A stretch of DNA of 64,000 bases from Oegoconia quadripuncta (lineage: Eukaryota; Arthropoda; Insecta; Lepidoptera; Autostichidae): assembly GCA_949316235.1 (NCBI GenBank), contig OX438753.1, positions 16,846,496 to 16,910,495 on the forward strand, given 5' to 3'. Position 1 is the stretch's first letter, and the number at the start of each line of letters is the position of its first letter. The notes under the pieces were generated by a model that saw nothing but the letters and a program-made list of their open reading frames with translations, did not search any database and was not told the DNA's origin. This document shows, piece after piece, positions 22,801 to 33,054 of this stretch. The translations under genes were made by a program, and so were the position numbers.

Positions 22801-25800
22801 CATATATAAAAAAAACAGAAACGGCCGAATTGAGGACCTCTTCCTTTTTGAAGTCGGTTAAAAATGTGGACGAGATTTCCACGATCGGAAACATTTTCAT
22901 GTGTGAATTTCTTTTTTATTGATACCGTTTTTCTGCATGTTTCAACCATTTGAAAGCAGTATTATCATTTCATTAACCTACTGCAAAATAAGGAGGAGGT
23001 TCTGTATTCGGGGCGTATTTTTTTTATACAAAGTCAAATCAGATTATCCACAATCATTAAAACAATAATGGTACCTATGGATACTAGATAGTTGATACAG
23101 ACATACTTTTTTTGTAAATTATAAATGAAAAACGTCCCCTGTCCGTATTCATCATACAAACATATGGCCCTCCAGCGGGATTCGAACCAATGACCTTTTA
23201 GTAAAATAGCAATCAGGATTTCTAATCACAACATGAAACAGGTCGTCAATCATGTGAATTTTCAAAAATATGAACTTTTGAAATGCGAATGTGAATCTGT
23301 AATTTCATGCGCATTCAAAAGCTAATCACCCAAACCTCGTCTGGTTTACGATTTTATAAACAAATCACGATCGGAATGAATTGCGGCTTTCACTATGACT
23401 TTTCAAAAATGCGAAAAACTGTAATGAAATTGGGATGCTTTCATTGGACAGTTTATGTGTTAGGCATTAACATGTTCCGGGACAAATCATTAGACACAAT
23501 AGAAGCTTTATTGTTATAACGTCGAGAGGCGGGTTGTGTCCCTGAACGTGTTAAGCCTATTACGTATTGGCCTTTTAGGCATTGAACGCATAGTGTTATG
23601 GACTGTCTACGTTTAAAGCAGTAGAATTGAACTAGGATATATTGGAGTGTGTTTTTTCATCAAAGCTAATATACAATTTAACCTTGGTAAACGGATTACG
23701 AAACAATACAAATCCATTTGTTTACCTAATTGGTCGCACAAAACGTAGCAGGTAGGTATACTTAAATGACGATCAATATAGCTGTGTAGTGACAAAATAT
23801 AATTCATTAGCAGATTGAATTGAGTACCTACCTATAACCATTTCCATTAGAACCTAAGGTCTGATAAAGGCTAAAGAACAGCTTGTTCGCCAGGCTTTTA
23901 ACACTCGTCTATCACATCCAAGTAACCAGTTCGATGTGATTCGTTATACGACATGTATGTAACAGAATTCAAAAATTTCCGACAAGTATTTTTATTATGT
24001 CATATGCATAACTGGCTGTTACCCGCGACTTCGTCCGCGTAGAACCCATTCTACTACCAAATGCGTCACTCTATGACTCAAAAGCATTTCCAAATCCGTT
24101 CAGGCCTGAAGAGGTAACAATCATACACACATAGATACATACATACACACATAAACCTTCGCATTTATAATATTAATTGGGAAGTTGGGATTAGTAGGGG
24201 AAGCAGTCCATCAAATTTCCAAATATAGATATCTGACTTTTTTTTCTTTTAGTTAACTCCCGCCTCGTAATTGTATTTGACTATCTATAAGTACTTCTAT
24301 TGTGTTTTATACTATATATTATATATATTTATTTATTTATACATATTTATATAATAAGTAAGTCTATTAATATGTTATTATTATTATATTTATGCATATT
24401 TATCTATAATTATTTCTTTACTTGGTTGTATCGTGCACCCTACCTGTTTTTCTATCTACAAATTTCCCATAGCTGTGGGTTGTCTGGAATCGGTTTTAGT
24501 GATAAGACCGATTGTGTTCTATTGTTATCATCAAAAATTATTATAAATTATTTTGCGCAATAAAGAGTATATTGTATAGATACTCAGTGAATTGCGAATT
24601 CCACCACTAGCAAATGTAATAAGTTGAATAGGTACTTTCCTATGATTTATAACATATCTAACCCATCCCTTTTTACTACTTACTACGTCGGTATACAGTC
24701 AAAAAATGGTATTTACCATAGGATTTTGTGTATGGGACGGATAGCGACACCCTGCATAGAGAATTCCATCTCGGAAGATGTTGAGTTTCAGCACCTGAAA
24801 AAAAATAATGACATCAGCGTAGTTAATTACCTGCCTCTATACTCTTCCATTCAACCCCCTAAGCCAGGACAACAGTAGTCCTTTGTATGGCGCCTACTGA
24901 AGGATAGACGGTGCTCTACGTAACTCCATTGCTACCTTGGGCCCCAGGCTTATAAGAAGAATTAAAGGTGTGAAGTAGGAAAAGATGCTCCCCCATTTCC
25001 GTCGGCAAATGAAAGTGTAGCTACTTGAATTCAAAGTATATAAGGCTTAGCCTATGGGAAAGAGGATCAAGTGATGCTTGACACCCTACTTTGATAGGTA
25101 CACAAGTGAGCGTTAATGTTCAGGAAGGAAAGGTTACCGCGAATAATAATGCCAATATAAATTTGTAATAGGCCGTCGTGCACAAATTGCAGTAAGTAAT
25201 AGTCTTATATTTATCAAGTAGCAAGTTTAAACGACATTGAGGGAAATATTGTTGGAAAGAGTGGAAGGAGAAGACCTAGGTGCAATTACTTTGACCAAGT
25301 GTAGGAAAAGGTGAATGTCGTGTCGTACCAAGAGGTTAAATCGAGGGCGGAAAGCAGAGAGGCGTGGTCATTACTCCACGGACAAGAGCATAAGCTATTA
25401 AATTGAAGAAAAAGAAGCAAATTTAAAATGTCAGCTATCAGGCTATATGTTACCTACATATCTCTTATAGTTTAAAATCTCACCACTAAATTAATCAATT
25501 GTTTTTGAGTTTATTTATCCATATACACATTATTTAAAATCGTAACTATAAGGCGCCTACAAAAACCTGTAAAGGTTTGTGTGTAGTGCGAATGGGGACA
25601 ATGACCCACTGCGTTATTAAAAATTAGAAATGTAGGTAACTTAAATATCTAGGATACATTAAAAATATGCGAAAGCAAGTAGAAATTTCTTAATCTATCT
25701 ACTCCTTTAAAGACTTTTTGTATTGTTTTATGTTATATGAATATGTTTACAAGAAATATTATTTGAAATATCTGGTAACAAATTTTCCCACATCCTCTTG

Positions 25801-28096
25801 CCATATACATTATTAAATTTAGATATCTCATATGGTGGTAAGTATGTCAAGATACGTAGATGACTCTTCTTTTTGTTAACAATGGTATGTTGGAAAATGT
25901 CTCCTAAACTATAGATATTTTTAATTTTGTTGTACACAGTTAATATTCTAGTGCTTAAACAATTCCTCATTGTTTTCCTTTTATTCATTTGTTATATCTA
26001 CTGGTTCAATATTTTCAAATAGACTAAATTGTAGCTTATATAAGCTTTTAAGTAGATATTTTTTATGTTTGATTGTTGACTGAGCCAGTCAACCATCCGC
26101 GGCTACTCTCCGTGGTTACAACTGTAACCAATGCGCGCTACAATTCGAAACAATCCCTCCTATTATCTGTAGTTGAAACTGTTTGGGGAAAAAAAAATTC
26201 AGTGTGACCACTAATAAATTATCTTACGGCATAATATTCATAGAGGGCAGTATTAGGTTGTTCTCATAGACAAATGAAAAGTCAAAGTTAGTTCGTTCAG
26301 TTGTTTACATATTTCTGGGCTTATTATATATCAAAATGATCGTGAGGGTCAGTACTTCACGATAATGTACAGTTTGTAGCTATATTTCGAGTATGATTTC
26401 AATATCAATGTTCATGGATTTTTTAACGATATCTTATGTTATATGCAGTTTTTAGTACTACAGAATAATATTTTCTGTCTTCGTTTATATATTGTTTTAA
26501 TCTGTAATCCTTCACCTATACCTACGTATTTTTTTTTGTCGCTTTAGCTGTTGTAGTTTACCAGATATGAAGGTTTTTATTAATAACGGTAACGTGCGCG
26601 CAACACAAAAGTGCGACCGCGCGGAGCGGACAGTAGACAGGAATTTGACCGCGCGGGCCGGACAGTTGAGTGGTTAGTATATTTACCTTAACGCAAATAA
26701 GTGCTGCTAGTAACACTTGAAAAGCATTGTAGTAAGTTAGTAGCTTGTTCATTATCAACGGTGGTCTATTTTTCATCACCCTTGGTCCGATTCGGATCAG
26801 TAGAAAATACGCCACCACCACGGACAGTATTGGCATAGGACTTGACATCATAAACCATGAGTCTACCATTGCACCTGTGAATTGAAAGAACGCATTTTAT
26901 TAATAGGTACATATATACGAGTAAAGTAACGATCTTTGTCCCAAATCCCGTTATATCCCGTTAGAGTATTCCAAACATTAACCCTCTTATTTACAAAAAT
27001 TTACAAACTCTTTATAAGCCAGTTTTAGTTAAAGTATATTTTGTCACTTTCTTTCATTACATTTCCTTATGAACGACAGAGGCAAAACATACTTTAACTA
27101 AAACAGGCTTATAAAGTGTTTGCAAATTTTTATGAATAAGACTGTAAAAGTTCAATGCTTGACATTTTGAAATATACAGAAAACACGTGACAAGGCCATC
27201 GCCGTTAATACGAGCAAGTCTATAGACGTTTTTGGTGTAAAAACCCATAGTCGCCGTTTACGATATCCACGGAAAGAGATGAGTTGACTATTCTTGTGAC
27301 GAGCCGAAATCACACTGCGTAACAATCTATTTTTAATGCAAAACTGGTTTACACTTGACCTCAATCACACGTGACATTAAATGAAGATGAGGCCGTAGGT
27401 GGAAGCACGTTCACCCGGAACTATCTATTTCTAACAGTCGGAATACAACAATGCTATCAACATTGCAGCTTGGCGGCAGATTTAGATAAGATGGTGGGAA
27501 ATAGCCAGGTGGACATTTGTCAGTGAGGCCAAGCAACTCGAGTGCTATTCAGCATTGCACATACCTAGCTGAGAATCTAACCCGCGACCTCCATTTTGTA
27601 AAGCTTATCTTGTTTATTAACAATATTACTTTATTTAAAACACTAGCCTACATTTTTTTAGAAAAACTTCTAGAAGGTGTAACAATTTGTTTTGAGTGGT
27701 TGACGTAGGTAATTGTAATGAGCGAAAATTGTCATTGGCGTCTGAATTTATTATATTCATTGACCACCACTGCTGGAGTTGACCCTCCAAATTTCCATAA
27801 GCGTACGTATAGAATGGGTATAACTTGTAAAAACCACTTTGTTTGGTTTAGCGCAAAATTAAATTAAAATACATTTAAAATACGAACGGTGTCCCTCTGT
27901 ACTAGAAATTAAATTCGTCATAAAATTAGACTAGTTTTCTCGTGTAAGAAATTAATACAGTGGTTATTTGGCCTACGAAAAAGTCGAGGTGACGGGGGTT
28001 CGTATATTTAATGCTGAATTGTTACTTTTTGCAATACTTACTTTTCCCCACTTTAAGGGAGTCAATGTATCTGTCTACTTTCTCCAAATAACTCAT
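13442..28096 (-). CDS. ELOVL-A: elongation of very-long-chain fatty acids protein
   Basis: ELO-family condensing enzyme of the ER membrane: it joins malonyl-CoA to long-chain acyl-CoA, the rate-limiting step of elongation. The coding exons, on the minus strand, are 28096-28042, 26874-26687, 24794-24717, 19110-19021, 15529-15320 and 13879-13442. All have GT-AG junctions in compatible phases and give 352 residues. Hallmarks seen are TYYNAFQV (65-72), [16 protein letters not shown] (119-134), the catalytic HxxHH box HVYHH (142-146), NSSVHVFMYTYY (172-183) and YLWWKKYVTKMQLIQF (195-210). About seven hydrophobic segments are visible. The usual CxPVDYS is replaced by CRYPSHT (97-103). After the last membrane segment a tail of about 95 residues is rich in K, N, D and E, holds CxxxC and CxxC motifs and ends IIKK, so the common KKXX ER signal is not in register. 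Family length is usually 260-350. Substrate chain length cannot be read from sequence. ELOVL-B is a same-strand neighbour. Confidence 0.93.
14573..14669 (+). repeat. MITE 'P', 5'-truncated copy
   Basis: From TTTTGGAGTGGTGCCGTCGC to GTACATCCGAATCGACACCG. The left inverted repeat is missing. It lies in the last intron of ELOVL-A. Confidence 0.85.
14898..14954. repeat. Perfect hairpin, 25-bp arms
   Basis: GATGGTGCAAGCAGACGACA plus ATTTT (14898-14922) is exactly inverted at 14930-14954 around the loop CGCGCGA. It is followed by (ACAAT)n and ACTTTATTGTACA, a retroelement-like tail. It lies in an ELOVL-A intron. Confidence 0.85.
15320..15529 (-). CDS. ELOVL-A coding exon 5 (histidine box)
   Basis: Acceptor TATGTCAG precedes 15529 and donor GTGAGT follows 15320. 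It encodes 70 residues beginning VTFLHVYHH (HxxHH, catalytic), then NSSVHVFMYTYYLLSGLGP and YLWWKKYVTKMQL. Confidence 0.96.
15575..15870 (-). mobile_element. SINE S2 copy
   Basis: Minus-strand head ACCGCCTTCGTAGCTCAATG, box-B-like GGTCGCGAGTTTGATTCC, then the S2 body (CCACCATCTTATCTAAAC...) and the end CAAGTGCTAACCCGTTGTG. It is intronic in ELOVL-A. Confidence 0.85.
16376..16450. repeat. S3 repeat end with 13-bp inverted repeat
   Basis: AAGGTCGTGACGT and ACGTCACGACCTT flank a 10-base loop. AGGTCGTGACGTTATGT is the end signature of dispersed repeat S3 (also at 52250 and 59985). Confidence 0.55.
16635..16830 (+). pseudogene. LINE RT C-terminus and 3' end (family L-b)
   Basis: The plus strand reads MRIAKAWNSLRASVFLNPTT, an LINE RT tail, followed by TTCAAGAGCAGGGTGAACAG and the 3' signature CATCGTCACTTTCCATCAGG and GATATTGTGGTCAAACTCGT. 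The same 3' end recurs at 47770-47850 and 53915-54090. Early stops show it is dead. Confidence 0.7.
16900..17180 (+). mobile_element. SINE S4 copy (Bm1-like)
   Basis: The tRNA-like GGTCTGGGTTCGATTTCCAC is followed by TGTACCAATGAGTTTTTAAA, ACGGTGAAG...GTGAGGAAACCTGCA, GTGGTGGACTATGGCC and CCCTGCAGTGGGATGTTTAC, ending GATGATGATGA. A near copy is at 63209-63495. Confidence 0.8.
17370..17468 (+). mobile_element. SINE S4 3' fragment
   Basis: GGCCCATACTCCCTCATTAT through ATATCCCTGCAGTAGGATGT and GGGCTGATGATGATGATGA. Confidence 0.7.
18095..18480 (+). mobile_element. LINE 'K' RT fragment split by MITE 'P'
   Basis: The plus-strand codons MYVRKNLKSFKKSGDLCNVN and FIVHVSRLRKVTKSFKG match residues of the better preserved LINE at 44410. 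The match breaks at 18251 with the MITE and resumes at 18393 with ATGTACGCTTTTATAATAAGG. Confidence 0.75.
18251..18392 (+). repeat. MITE 'P', full copy inside a LINE
   Basis: The ends are TGGTGTCGATTCGGATGTAC and GTACATCCGAATCGACACCA, nearly full-length inverted halves around GTGCCGTCGCATCGTACTGT. AAT flanks both sides (GGC-AAT, AAT-ATG), consistent with a 3-bp target duplication. It is in the intron between ELOVL-A exons 4 and 5. Confidence 0.9.
18484..18792 (+). mobile_element. SINE S2 copy
   Basis: Full-length plus orientation: GACCGCCTACGTGGCTCAAT, GGTTGTGGGTTCAATCCCCA, the body CTACCACCATCTTATCTAAG, and the end AAGTGCTAACCCGACGTGCA with an A-rich tail. Confidence 0.88.
19021..19110 (-). 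CDS. ELOVL-A coding exon 4
   Basis: Acceptor CTTTGCAG precedes 19110 and donor GTAAGT follows 19021, phase 0 at both ends. It encodes 30 residues, LLDVGWWYFFAKFTELLDT followed by [11 protein letters not shown], the most conserved elongase block after the histidine box. Confidence 0.95.
19520..19571. repeat. Hairpin, 24-bp arms
   Basis: TTCTATACATTCGGCTGTAA plus ATGT inverted at 19548-19571 with one mismatch and a 4-base loop (ACGA). Intronic in ELOVL-A. Confidence 0.8.
20095..20230 (+). repeat. Dispersed repeat Z fragment
   Basis: ATAAATGCGAAAGTTTGAAT, GCTCAATCACAGAGAATCGG and ATGAACGGATTTGGATGAAT are the Z signature seen also at 31170, 46040, 61855 and 62320. The class is not determined. 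Confidence 0.6.
20228..20505 (-). mobile_element. SINE S1 copy
   Basis: Same arrangement as the 3242-3527 copy: ATT/AAAT tail at the left, CAGCGCCATCTAATTCCACA, and the tRNA-like head (GGATTGGAACCCGCGAGC) ending in AACAGGTCGT. Confidence 0.85.
21022..21300 (-). mobile_element. LINE 'K' 3' end, antisense
   Basis: A (GTCAAA)n tail, TATTTTATTTTGTAGGTACC, CCAAGGGTTGCTCTTTTAAA and GTCCAGGGATGATTATCATC (antisense of the HPW-like codons) match the LINE at 44402-45180 in reverse. Confidence 0.8.
22521..22543. repeat. (TA)n microsatellite
   Basis: About eleven TA units, followed by degenerate ACATATA runs to about 22600. Confidence 0.9.
23075..23252 (-). mobile_element. SINE S1, truncated and diverged copy
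   Basis: ATGGATACTAGATAGTTGAT, then TGTCCGTATTCATCATACAA, GCGGGATTCGAACCAATGAC and ACAGGTCGTC. The outer tail part is missing. Confidence 0.75.
24005..24180. repeat. Dispersed repeat Z-like fragment
   Basis: GCTGTTACCCGCGACTTCGT followed by CACACATAAACCTTCGCATTTATAATATT in reverse, like 46040-46260. Confidence 0.55.
24717..24794 (-). CDS. ELOVL-A coding exon 3 (diverged)
   Basis: A 78-base exon with a strong acceptor (T-rich tract then CAG before 24794) and donor GTAAAT after 24717, phase 0 on both sides. It encodes 26 residues, VLKLNIFRDGILYAGC then RYPSHTQNPM. This fills exactly the gap between the YNAFQV helix and WWYFFAKFTE. The Cys and the downstream NP keep the spacing of the family's CxPVDYSxxP block although the middle is different. 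I did not see a competing exon in the 5.6-kb intron below. Confidence 0.85.
24847..25075 (+). repeat. Repeat R4 copy
   Basis: ATTCAACCCCCTAAGCCAGG, GGCGCCTACTGAAGGATAGA, ATTGCTACCTTGGGCCCCAG and GGCAAATGAAAGTGTAGCTA match the copies at 361 and 52709. Confidence 0.7.
25236..25406 (+). pseudogene. LINE RT C-terminal fragment (family L-c)
   Basis: The plus frame reads IEGNIVGKSGRRRPR then YFDQV, an in-frame stop, and EKVNVVSYQEVKSRAESREA before a TGA. The GRRRPR-x(3-4)-DQV and R-E-A-W motifs are those of the C-terminus of insect LINE endonuclease-RT proteins. A diverged relative is at 34910-35022. It is intronic in ELOVL-A. Confidence 0.7.
26585..26672. repeat. GC-rich direct duplication in ELOVL-A intron
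   Basis: GACCGCGCGGAGCGGACAGT and GACCGCGCGGGCCGGACAGT lie about 39 bp apart, immediately inside the intron after coding exon 2. This GC content stands out in an AT-rich region. It may be a fragment of a mobile element. Confidence 0.55.
26687..26874 (-). CDS. ELOVL-A coding exon 2
   Basis: Acceptor TTCACAG precedes 26874 and donor GTAAAT follows 26687. It encodes residues 20-81: the typical elongase lead DSWFMMSSPMPI, the first membrane helix (PILSVVVAYFLLIRI), GPRVMKNRPP and the TYYNAFQV helix. Confidence 0.93.
27005..27345. repeat. Dispersed repeat S3 copy with inverted flank
   Basis: CGTGACAAGGCCATCGCCGT, GTTTTTGGTGTAAAAACCCA, GTCGCCGTTTACGATATCCA and GAGCCGAAATCACACTGCGT are shared with the copies at 30075, 41400, 48610 and 52010. 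At its left, ACTCTTTATAAGCCAGTTTT (about 27008) is inverted as AAACAGGCTTATAAAGTGTT (about 27101). Confidence 0.6.
27353..27595 (-). mobile_element. SINE S2, head-truncated copy
   Basis: ACTTGACCTCAATCACACGT, AGATTTAGATAAGATGGTGG and ACCCGCGACCTCCATTTTGT in the S2 antisense order. It lies upstream of ELOVL-A exon 2. Confidence 0.8.
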
Positions 28097-28111
28097 TTTT
28101 GCTTCGATATT
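28042..28111 (-). CDS. ELOVL-A exon with start codon (coding part 28096-28042)
   Basis: Acceptor TTTTGTTTCAG precedes 28111 and donor GTAAGT follows 28042. There are fifteen 5' UTR bases, then ATG and MSYLEKVDRYIDSLKVGK plus one base (phase 1, completing Ser with the next exon). The acceptor shows that at least one noncoding exon lies upstream. Confidence 0.88.
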
Positions 28112-28327
28112 CTGAAACAAAACAGTGAAAATCAATAACACCAACAATTCAAGACACGATCAATAGTTAAGACAGATAGAACCAAAGACTACAATGTAAT
28201 GGATAGAACGGGAGAAAACAAGCTGTCATCAAAAGCGGCCATTTTTAAATTTATTTATTCTTCCGAGCCTTTGCCGTACAAATTCTATTGTCATGCCAGG
28301 ATTAAAAAGAATAGAGTATATTGGCCT

Positions 28328-28608
28328 TATTGACACCGTGATGGTAAATAAAAATGAGACTGAAGGTGGAAACGTGCTTACTCAGGACCCTATGGAGGAT
28401 TGGCTATCTTATCTCACACAACCGGAATACAACAATGCTCTGAACAACCGTAAAAGTGGTTGTACGTAGTACCAATATCATTAAAATGCTCTACCACCAA
28501 CCAAACCAATTACATACCTACTAAACATGCATCATGCTGGGAATCGAACCCGTGCTCACTGTTCTATAAATCCTATGTTGTTTAACATTGAACCACATGC
28601 GGGTTCAC
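28328..28608 (-). mobile_element. SINE S2, diverged copy
   Basis: ATGAGACTGAAGGTGGAAAC, GGCTATCTTATCTCACACAA, CATGCTGGGAATCGAACCCG and TTGAACCACATGCGGG. It starts about 220 bp upstream of the ELOVL-A start exon. Confidence 0.75.
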
Positions 28609-28893
28609 TTTTTCATTTAAGTCAGAATTTTTAGTGATCTATATATTTAGCGTTCCGTAGGAATATGATAAAAACAGAATGAATAAATTCATCAGTCATG
28701 TTAGTCAGTATGTCACATCCAGCCTACTAGGAGACTATTAGTAGTATTAGTACTACATAATTGTATTTTGGCAATATTATAAGTGATTTCTGTGCAATGT
28801 CAATCTATTGGTGAAACTACAATGCGCAGTGGAAATTTTGAAAGATTAAATGAGATTAATAATTTGCTGAACCATTAATAATAAGATGAATAA

Positions 28894-28947
28894 TTTTTTT
28901 GATCATACAATTATATATCTAAATATATAATTGTATGATCAAAAAAA
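28894..28947. repeat. AT-rich hairpin, about 25-bp arms
   Basis: TTTTTTTGATCATACAATTA plus TATAT inverted at 28923-28947 (ATATATAATTGTATGATC plus A run) around CTAA. Confidence 0.8.
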
Positions 28948-29061
28948 ACAGTATATAAGCAACCAATCATAACAGTATCTGTGGACCATCTACAGAGCAT
29001 TAACCTCTAGGCAATGCATGCTTGACAGTAATGAATCTCGGCAAAATCAGCAAGTCCACAT

Positions 29062-29213
29062 TGGTGTCGATTCGGATGTACACCAACTAAACTAAACTAA
29101 ACCAAAACCAGTTTTAAAGTAGTATTGTCTCTTTCTCCCTGGAACAGTACGATGCGACGGTACCACTCCAAAACTGGGTTTAGTTTAGTTGGTGTACATC
29201 CGAATTGACACCA
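29062..29213 (-). repeat. MITE 'P', full copy
   Basis: In opposite internal orientation to the copy at 18251 (core GTCTCTTTCTCCCTGGAACA). ATT flanks both ends (CAC-ATT, ATT-TTC). Confidence 0.9.
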
Positions 29214-30001
29214 TTTTCTTTTCTTCCTACTATTAGCAATCGTCACCCTATTAATGTCACGTTTCTGCCAGAGTCGTGTGTGTTAATAATTACCAGAGTG
29301 AAGTTGGTTAGTCTAAATCTATCAGTCAATAATAAACTATTAAATGAAAAACTCGTTTATTTTACGGTCATAGCCTTTTGCTGACTGATCATAGCCTTTT
29401 GGCTATGATTGTGTACTAGATAAGAAGCCGCCAAAATCTTCCGTATGGCATTGTCACCTGGACGATGAAAATATGACCAATTATTTAGTTATTTATTAAA
29501 GTTACAAGTTTTATAGATCACACTTATTGGATTCATCTCATTGGTCCATCGATTCATATGTAAAAAAAAACACAATGCTATACAGATTTTCGTAAAAATT
29601 TTTTTTCGTCTGTGACTAGAATATTAAAGTAATGGAGCTATGGCTTCGCCCAGTGTCCAATAATAATTATTAAAAAAAAGTGAGCGTCAACAATAGATCT
29701 GTTTAAAAATCCTTCACTGTACGTAGTACGTATTATATGAGTTCCTCAATTATTCAGTAGGTAAAATTTATTTTCTAAATAGGTATCCGTAAGTAATTTA
29801 TTGTAAAATGAATGGAAACGGTGCACTCTTTGCTGCACCTTGTCTTTTCATATTTTAAGTTTTCACCTTTTATTGTAAATATTGGACCCATGGCACCTCC
29901 GACCAGTGTCCAATAATAATTAAAAAGAAAGTGAGCGTCATTTTGAAAAGTTATTAGAAACTTATCTGAGTAATCTGTGATTAGAAATTTGACAAAACAA
30001 C

Positions 30002-30390
30002 GGACTTCAGTACGGTTCCATTCTCTATCTCTGGAATGCGACATCAGATCTTAATCAAACTTCATCAAACAAAAAATGACATAAAACATGCATACAGTCA
30101 CGACTTGCATCCCAAATGGGGTGGTCAGAGATATACCAAACTAAAGCGTTTGGGTGTTCCAAACATTAAAAGTTTAATGCTTGATGCAACATTAACCCTG
30201 CACCTTTCGTTATATAAAGAAATGCACACGTGACAAGGGTGAGAGCCCATCGCCGTTAAAACGTGTAATCCTATGGATGTTTTAGTCGCTTTTTACGACA
30301 GCTCCTTCACGTGCTTACAAACAAATGATCATGAATATCGGTTAACAATTGACGAAAACATGGAACCTCCTCCTTTCTTGATATAGGTTA
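30002..30390. repeat. R5 element interrupted by an S3 copy
   Basis: ACGGACTTCAGTACGGTTCC at the left and ATCGGTTAACAATTGACGAA then GGAACCTCCTCCTTTCTTGA at the right are R5 ends like 35443 and 57338. Between them lies S3 sequence (CATCCCAAATGGGGTGGTCA, GCCCATCGCCGTTAAAACGT). Confidence 0.5.
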
Positions 30391-31164
30391 AAAATATAAA
30401 TTCTATTGGTATAGTGAAATAAGTGAAATGAGATACCCGCTTTGTCGGAAGGATTAGATAAATCTCCTTAAATAAAATAAAATAAAATTAAATAAAATAC
30501 ACAGACAAATCTCCACCATAATGAAAGTAATGTAGTCCATCTAGCCACATTTTTTCTTTTGGCACAGTGAGACAAATAAAATCTTTCTATTCTATGTGTT
30601 TAAAGAGGTGGACTAACGTTAACCTCCATTTTATTTCATATTAGTAATCTCAAAGAAATTCCCGCTACCAACAAACAAAGGCACTTGACAAATAGCTGGG
30701 GCTTTTCTTTACTAAGCCTGCCCTTATATGTTTTGGACCATAAAAGAGTTTGTTTTTATTTATCTTTGTTCTAAACTAGTCTTTTATTAAAATTAATGTC
30801 GCTTAGTGATTATAATTCATTGTCATAGTACGCGGGCGTGAAATTCTTTTCATTCCTTTTATTCGTCACCATTTGTTACAGATGCTGACCAAAATATCTG
30901 TGGACCTGTCAACACAAGTCATTGTACTGACTTAGGTCCTAGACATTTCGGTCGATTCGTATTCTAAGATTGTTTAAGGCACTGTTACGTTAGTAGGTAC
31001 TATAATAATTCTGTGGCAGTTGTGCATTTGTGTTATGTGGTTGTGAGAGCTGTATCCTGCTCCATCACTTGTATATTTGTACAAGTCTATACCACTCATT
31101 CCGTTTTTCGCGCACGCCAAAATTTAGGTAGGTACTTCCTTTTTATGTCGAAACTAATCTAACT

Positions 31165-31335
31165 CTTATAATAAATGCGATAGTTTGGATGTTTGTTTTT
31201 ATGTTTATTGCTTAATCACGGCGAAACGGATGAACGGATTTGGAAGAAATTTGGAATATAGGTTACAATTAAAACATAGGATATTTTTATCTCTATAAAG
31301 TGAGTAGTTCCCGCGGGATAAAGACATTAAACATA
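31165..31335 (+). repeat. Dispersed repeat Z copy
   Basis: TAATAAATGCGATAGTTTGG, GCTTAATCACGGCGAAACGG, ATGAACGGATTTGGAAGAAA and GTGAGTAGTTCCCGCGGGAT. It is in the putative first intron of ELOVL-A. Confidence 0.65.
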
Positions 31336-32394
31336 TCAGCGATAAAGTTACTCCAAGCAGTATATAATGTATATAATGTAGTATATAATGTAGTCATAAA
31401 TTTACTTAAAACATTTATTTAATGCCAGCCATTTACTTTTTCTTTCAGTTGTAACTTTAGATTTTTTTTCTTGGAGAAAATTTCAAAGAATCCTATTTTT
31501 GAAACATAAGTGGTCACCAGCATAAGTCCTGTTTATTATTACGAAATTAATACAAAGTAAACCTGGGTTGGTCTTAAGCCACATTCCTTACATTCAATCC
31601 AGCAAAATTTATTTGAAATGCAGAAGACAAATACGTGTGTGTAAGGTGAAAAGTATTTTATAATTCTAAACTGACAGTATTCACATTTTATAACATAAAT
31701 TATATCGTGTATGTAAATAAATTAAAAATCTGTCAACCGGTTATCTGCAATGTTGTCATTCCCATGTCTGACTTGATGCTGGCAGAATCCTAAAAAGGAA
31801 AGCCATTACTCAAAAGAATTGAATTGAATAAATTATATCACTTAATCTAACCTAATATACAGTGAAAGCGGTCGGTAATTTTTTTACTCTATTCATACAC
31901 TAATACTTTGAAAGAGCTTGATTTATTTTCATTTGTAAAAGCAGGAAATCTTGATTTTCTAACAATTCCTCAGATTATCTACTAACAATTCCCATTCAAG
32001 AGAACCGTAGTCGGTCAAGATAGGTTCTAGACCTTTGTAGTGTCAACCTAGAAATGGTTTGTCGGTCAATGTGTTTCCTTGTATCATTGTGCAAGGTGTT
32101 ATTGTAGCAAAAAGCTCGGCAAATCGTCTGAACAGGTCGACAGGCAGTCAAGATGTAGTTAAGAGATCATTTGTGTGTTGATACATACAAGTGGCACAGC
32201 ACCGGTACCTTTAAGTATTTAATGTTCTTTGTATTGTTGGAGACGGATATAAAGTACTTGGCCAAATGATTATCTTTCAAGTTAAAATCAATTATAAACT
32301 TCTTAGCTATTGGAAAGTTTGAGAATGCATTATTTCGTACAAAATACTGACGGTGGGTATGGGCCGTCCGTGGTGTATTCTATACTCATTAGGG

Positions 32395-32752
32395 ACTGAG
32401 CCTCACTCAGTCGCCTTTTACCATTTAATTTTAACCACATACGAGGGTTTTTTGCTGTTCTCTGGCTACACACTCCCATTTGTAAAGGGGAAGGAGGAAA
32501 TAATTTTATTTTTTTTCCTTCTTTAAACCCCTTTTTCTTCTTCTTAAATAAATTTGGGGCCCAAGGTAGCGTAAAGTCTTTTCTCGAGACACGCTTACTT
32601 TCAGTAATCTGCGGTCCAAAGTAGAAATAGAATCACGTAGGGCACCGTCTACCTTCAGTAGGCACCGTGTCGAGTACAACTGTTGGTCCAGGCATACAGG
32701 ACTTACAGTGGGAGGAGTGTGGAGGCGGGATCTGACGGAAGGTATGTGCATT
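32395..32752 (-). repeat. Repeat R4 copy, antisense
   Basis: CCAAGGTAGCGTAAAGTCTT, GTCTACCTTCAGTAGGCACC and CAGTGGGAGGAGTGTGGAGG are the reverse of R4. It contains an extra T/C-rich stretch at about 32500-32555. Confidence 0.7.
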
Positions 32753-33054
32753 ACAAGTTATATTTCTTAATTAAAAAATACGAGTTAACCAATAATATAT
32801 AACAAGTATACAAAGAAGTTGATAACGAAGCTTGTCTGTTACTCCTCAGGTGTTTTTCTTAAGATTTGTCTTCTTAATGTTCAGAATTTTCATGTTAGAG
32901 AGTATTCTTTTAGAGAAATACATGTTTGTGTATCACAGTACAAAATAAGCATAGGTGTATGCAGGTGTGGAGGTCCACAAAAGATGGACAGGAGAGAGTG
33001 AAATTAACTAGTACCCTGGTTGAATTGCATATAATGATCTCGGGTTGGGATCAC

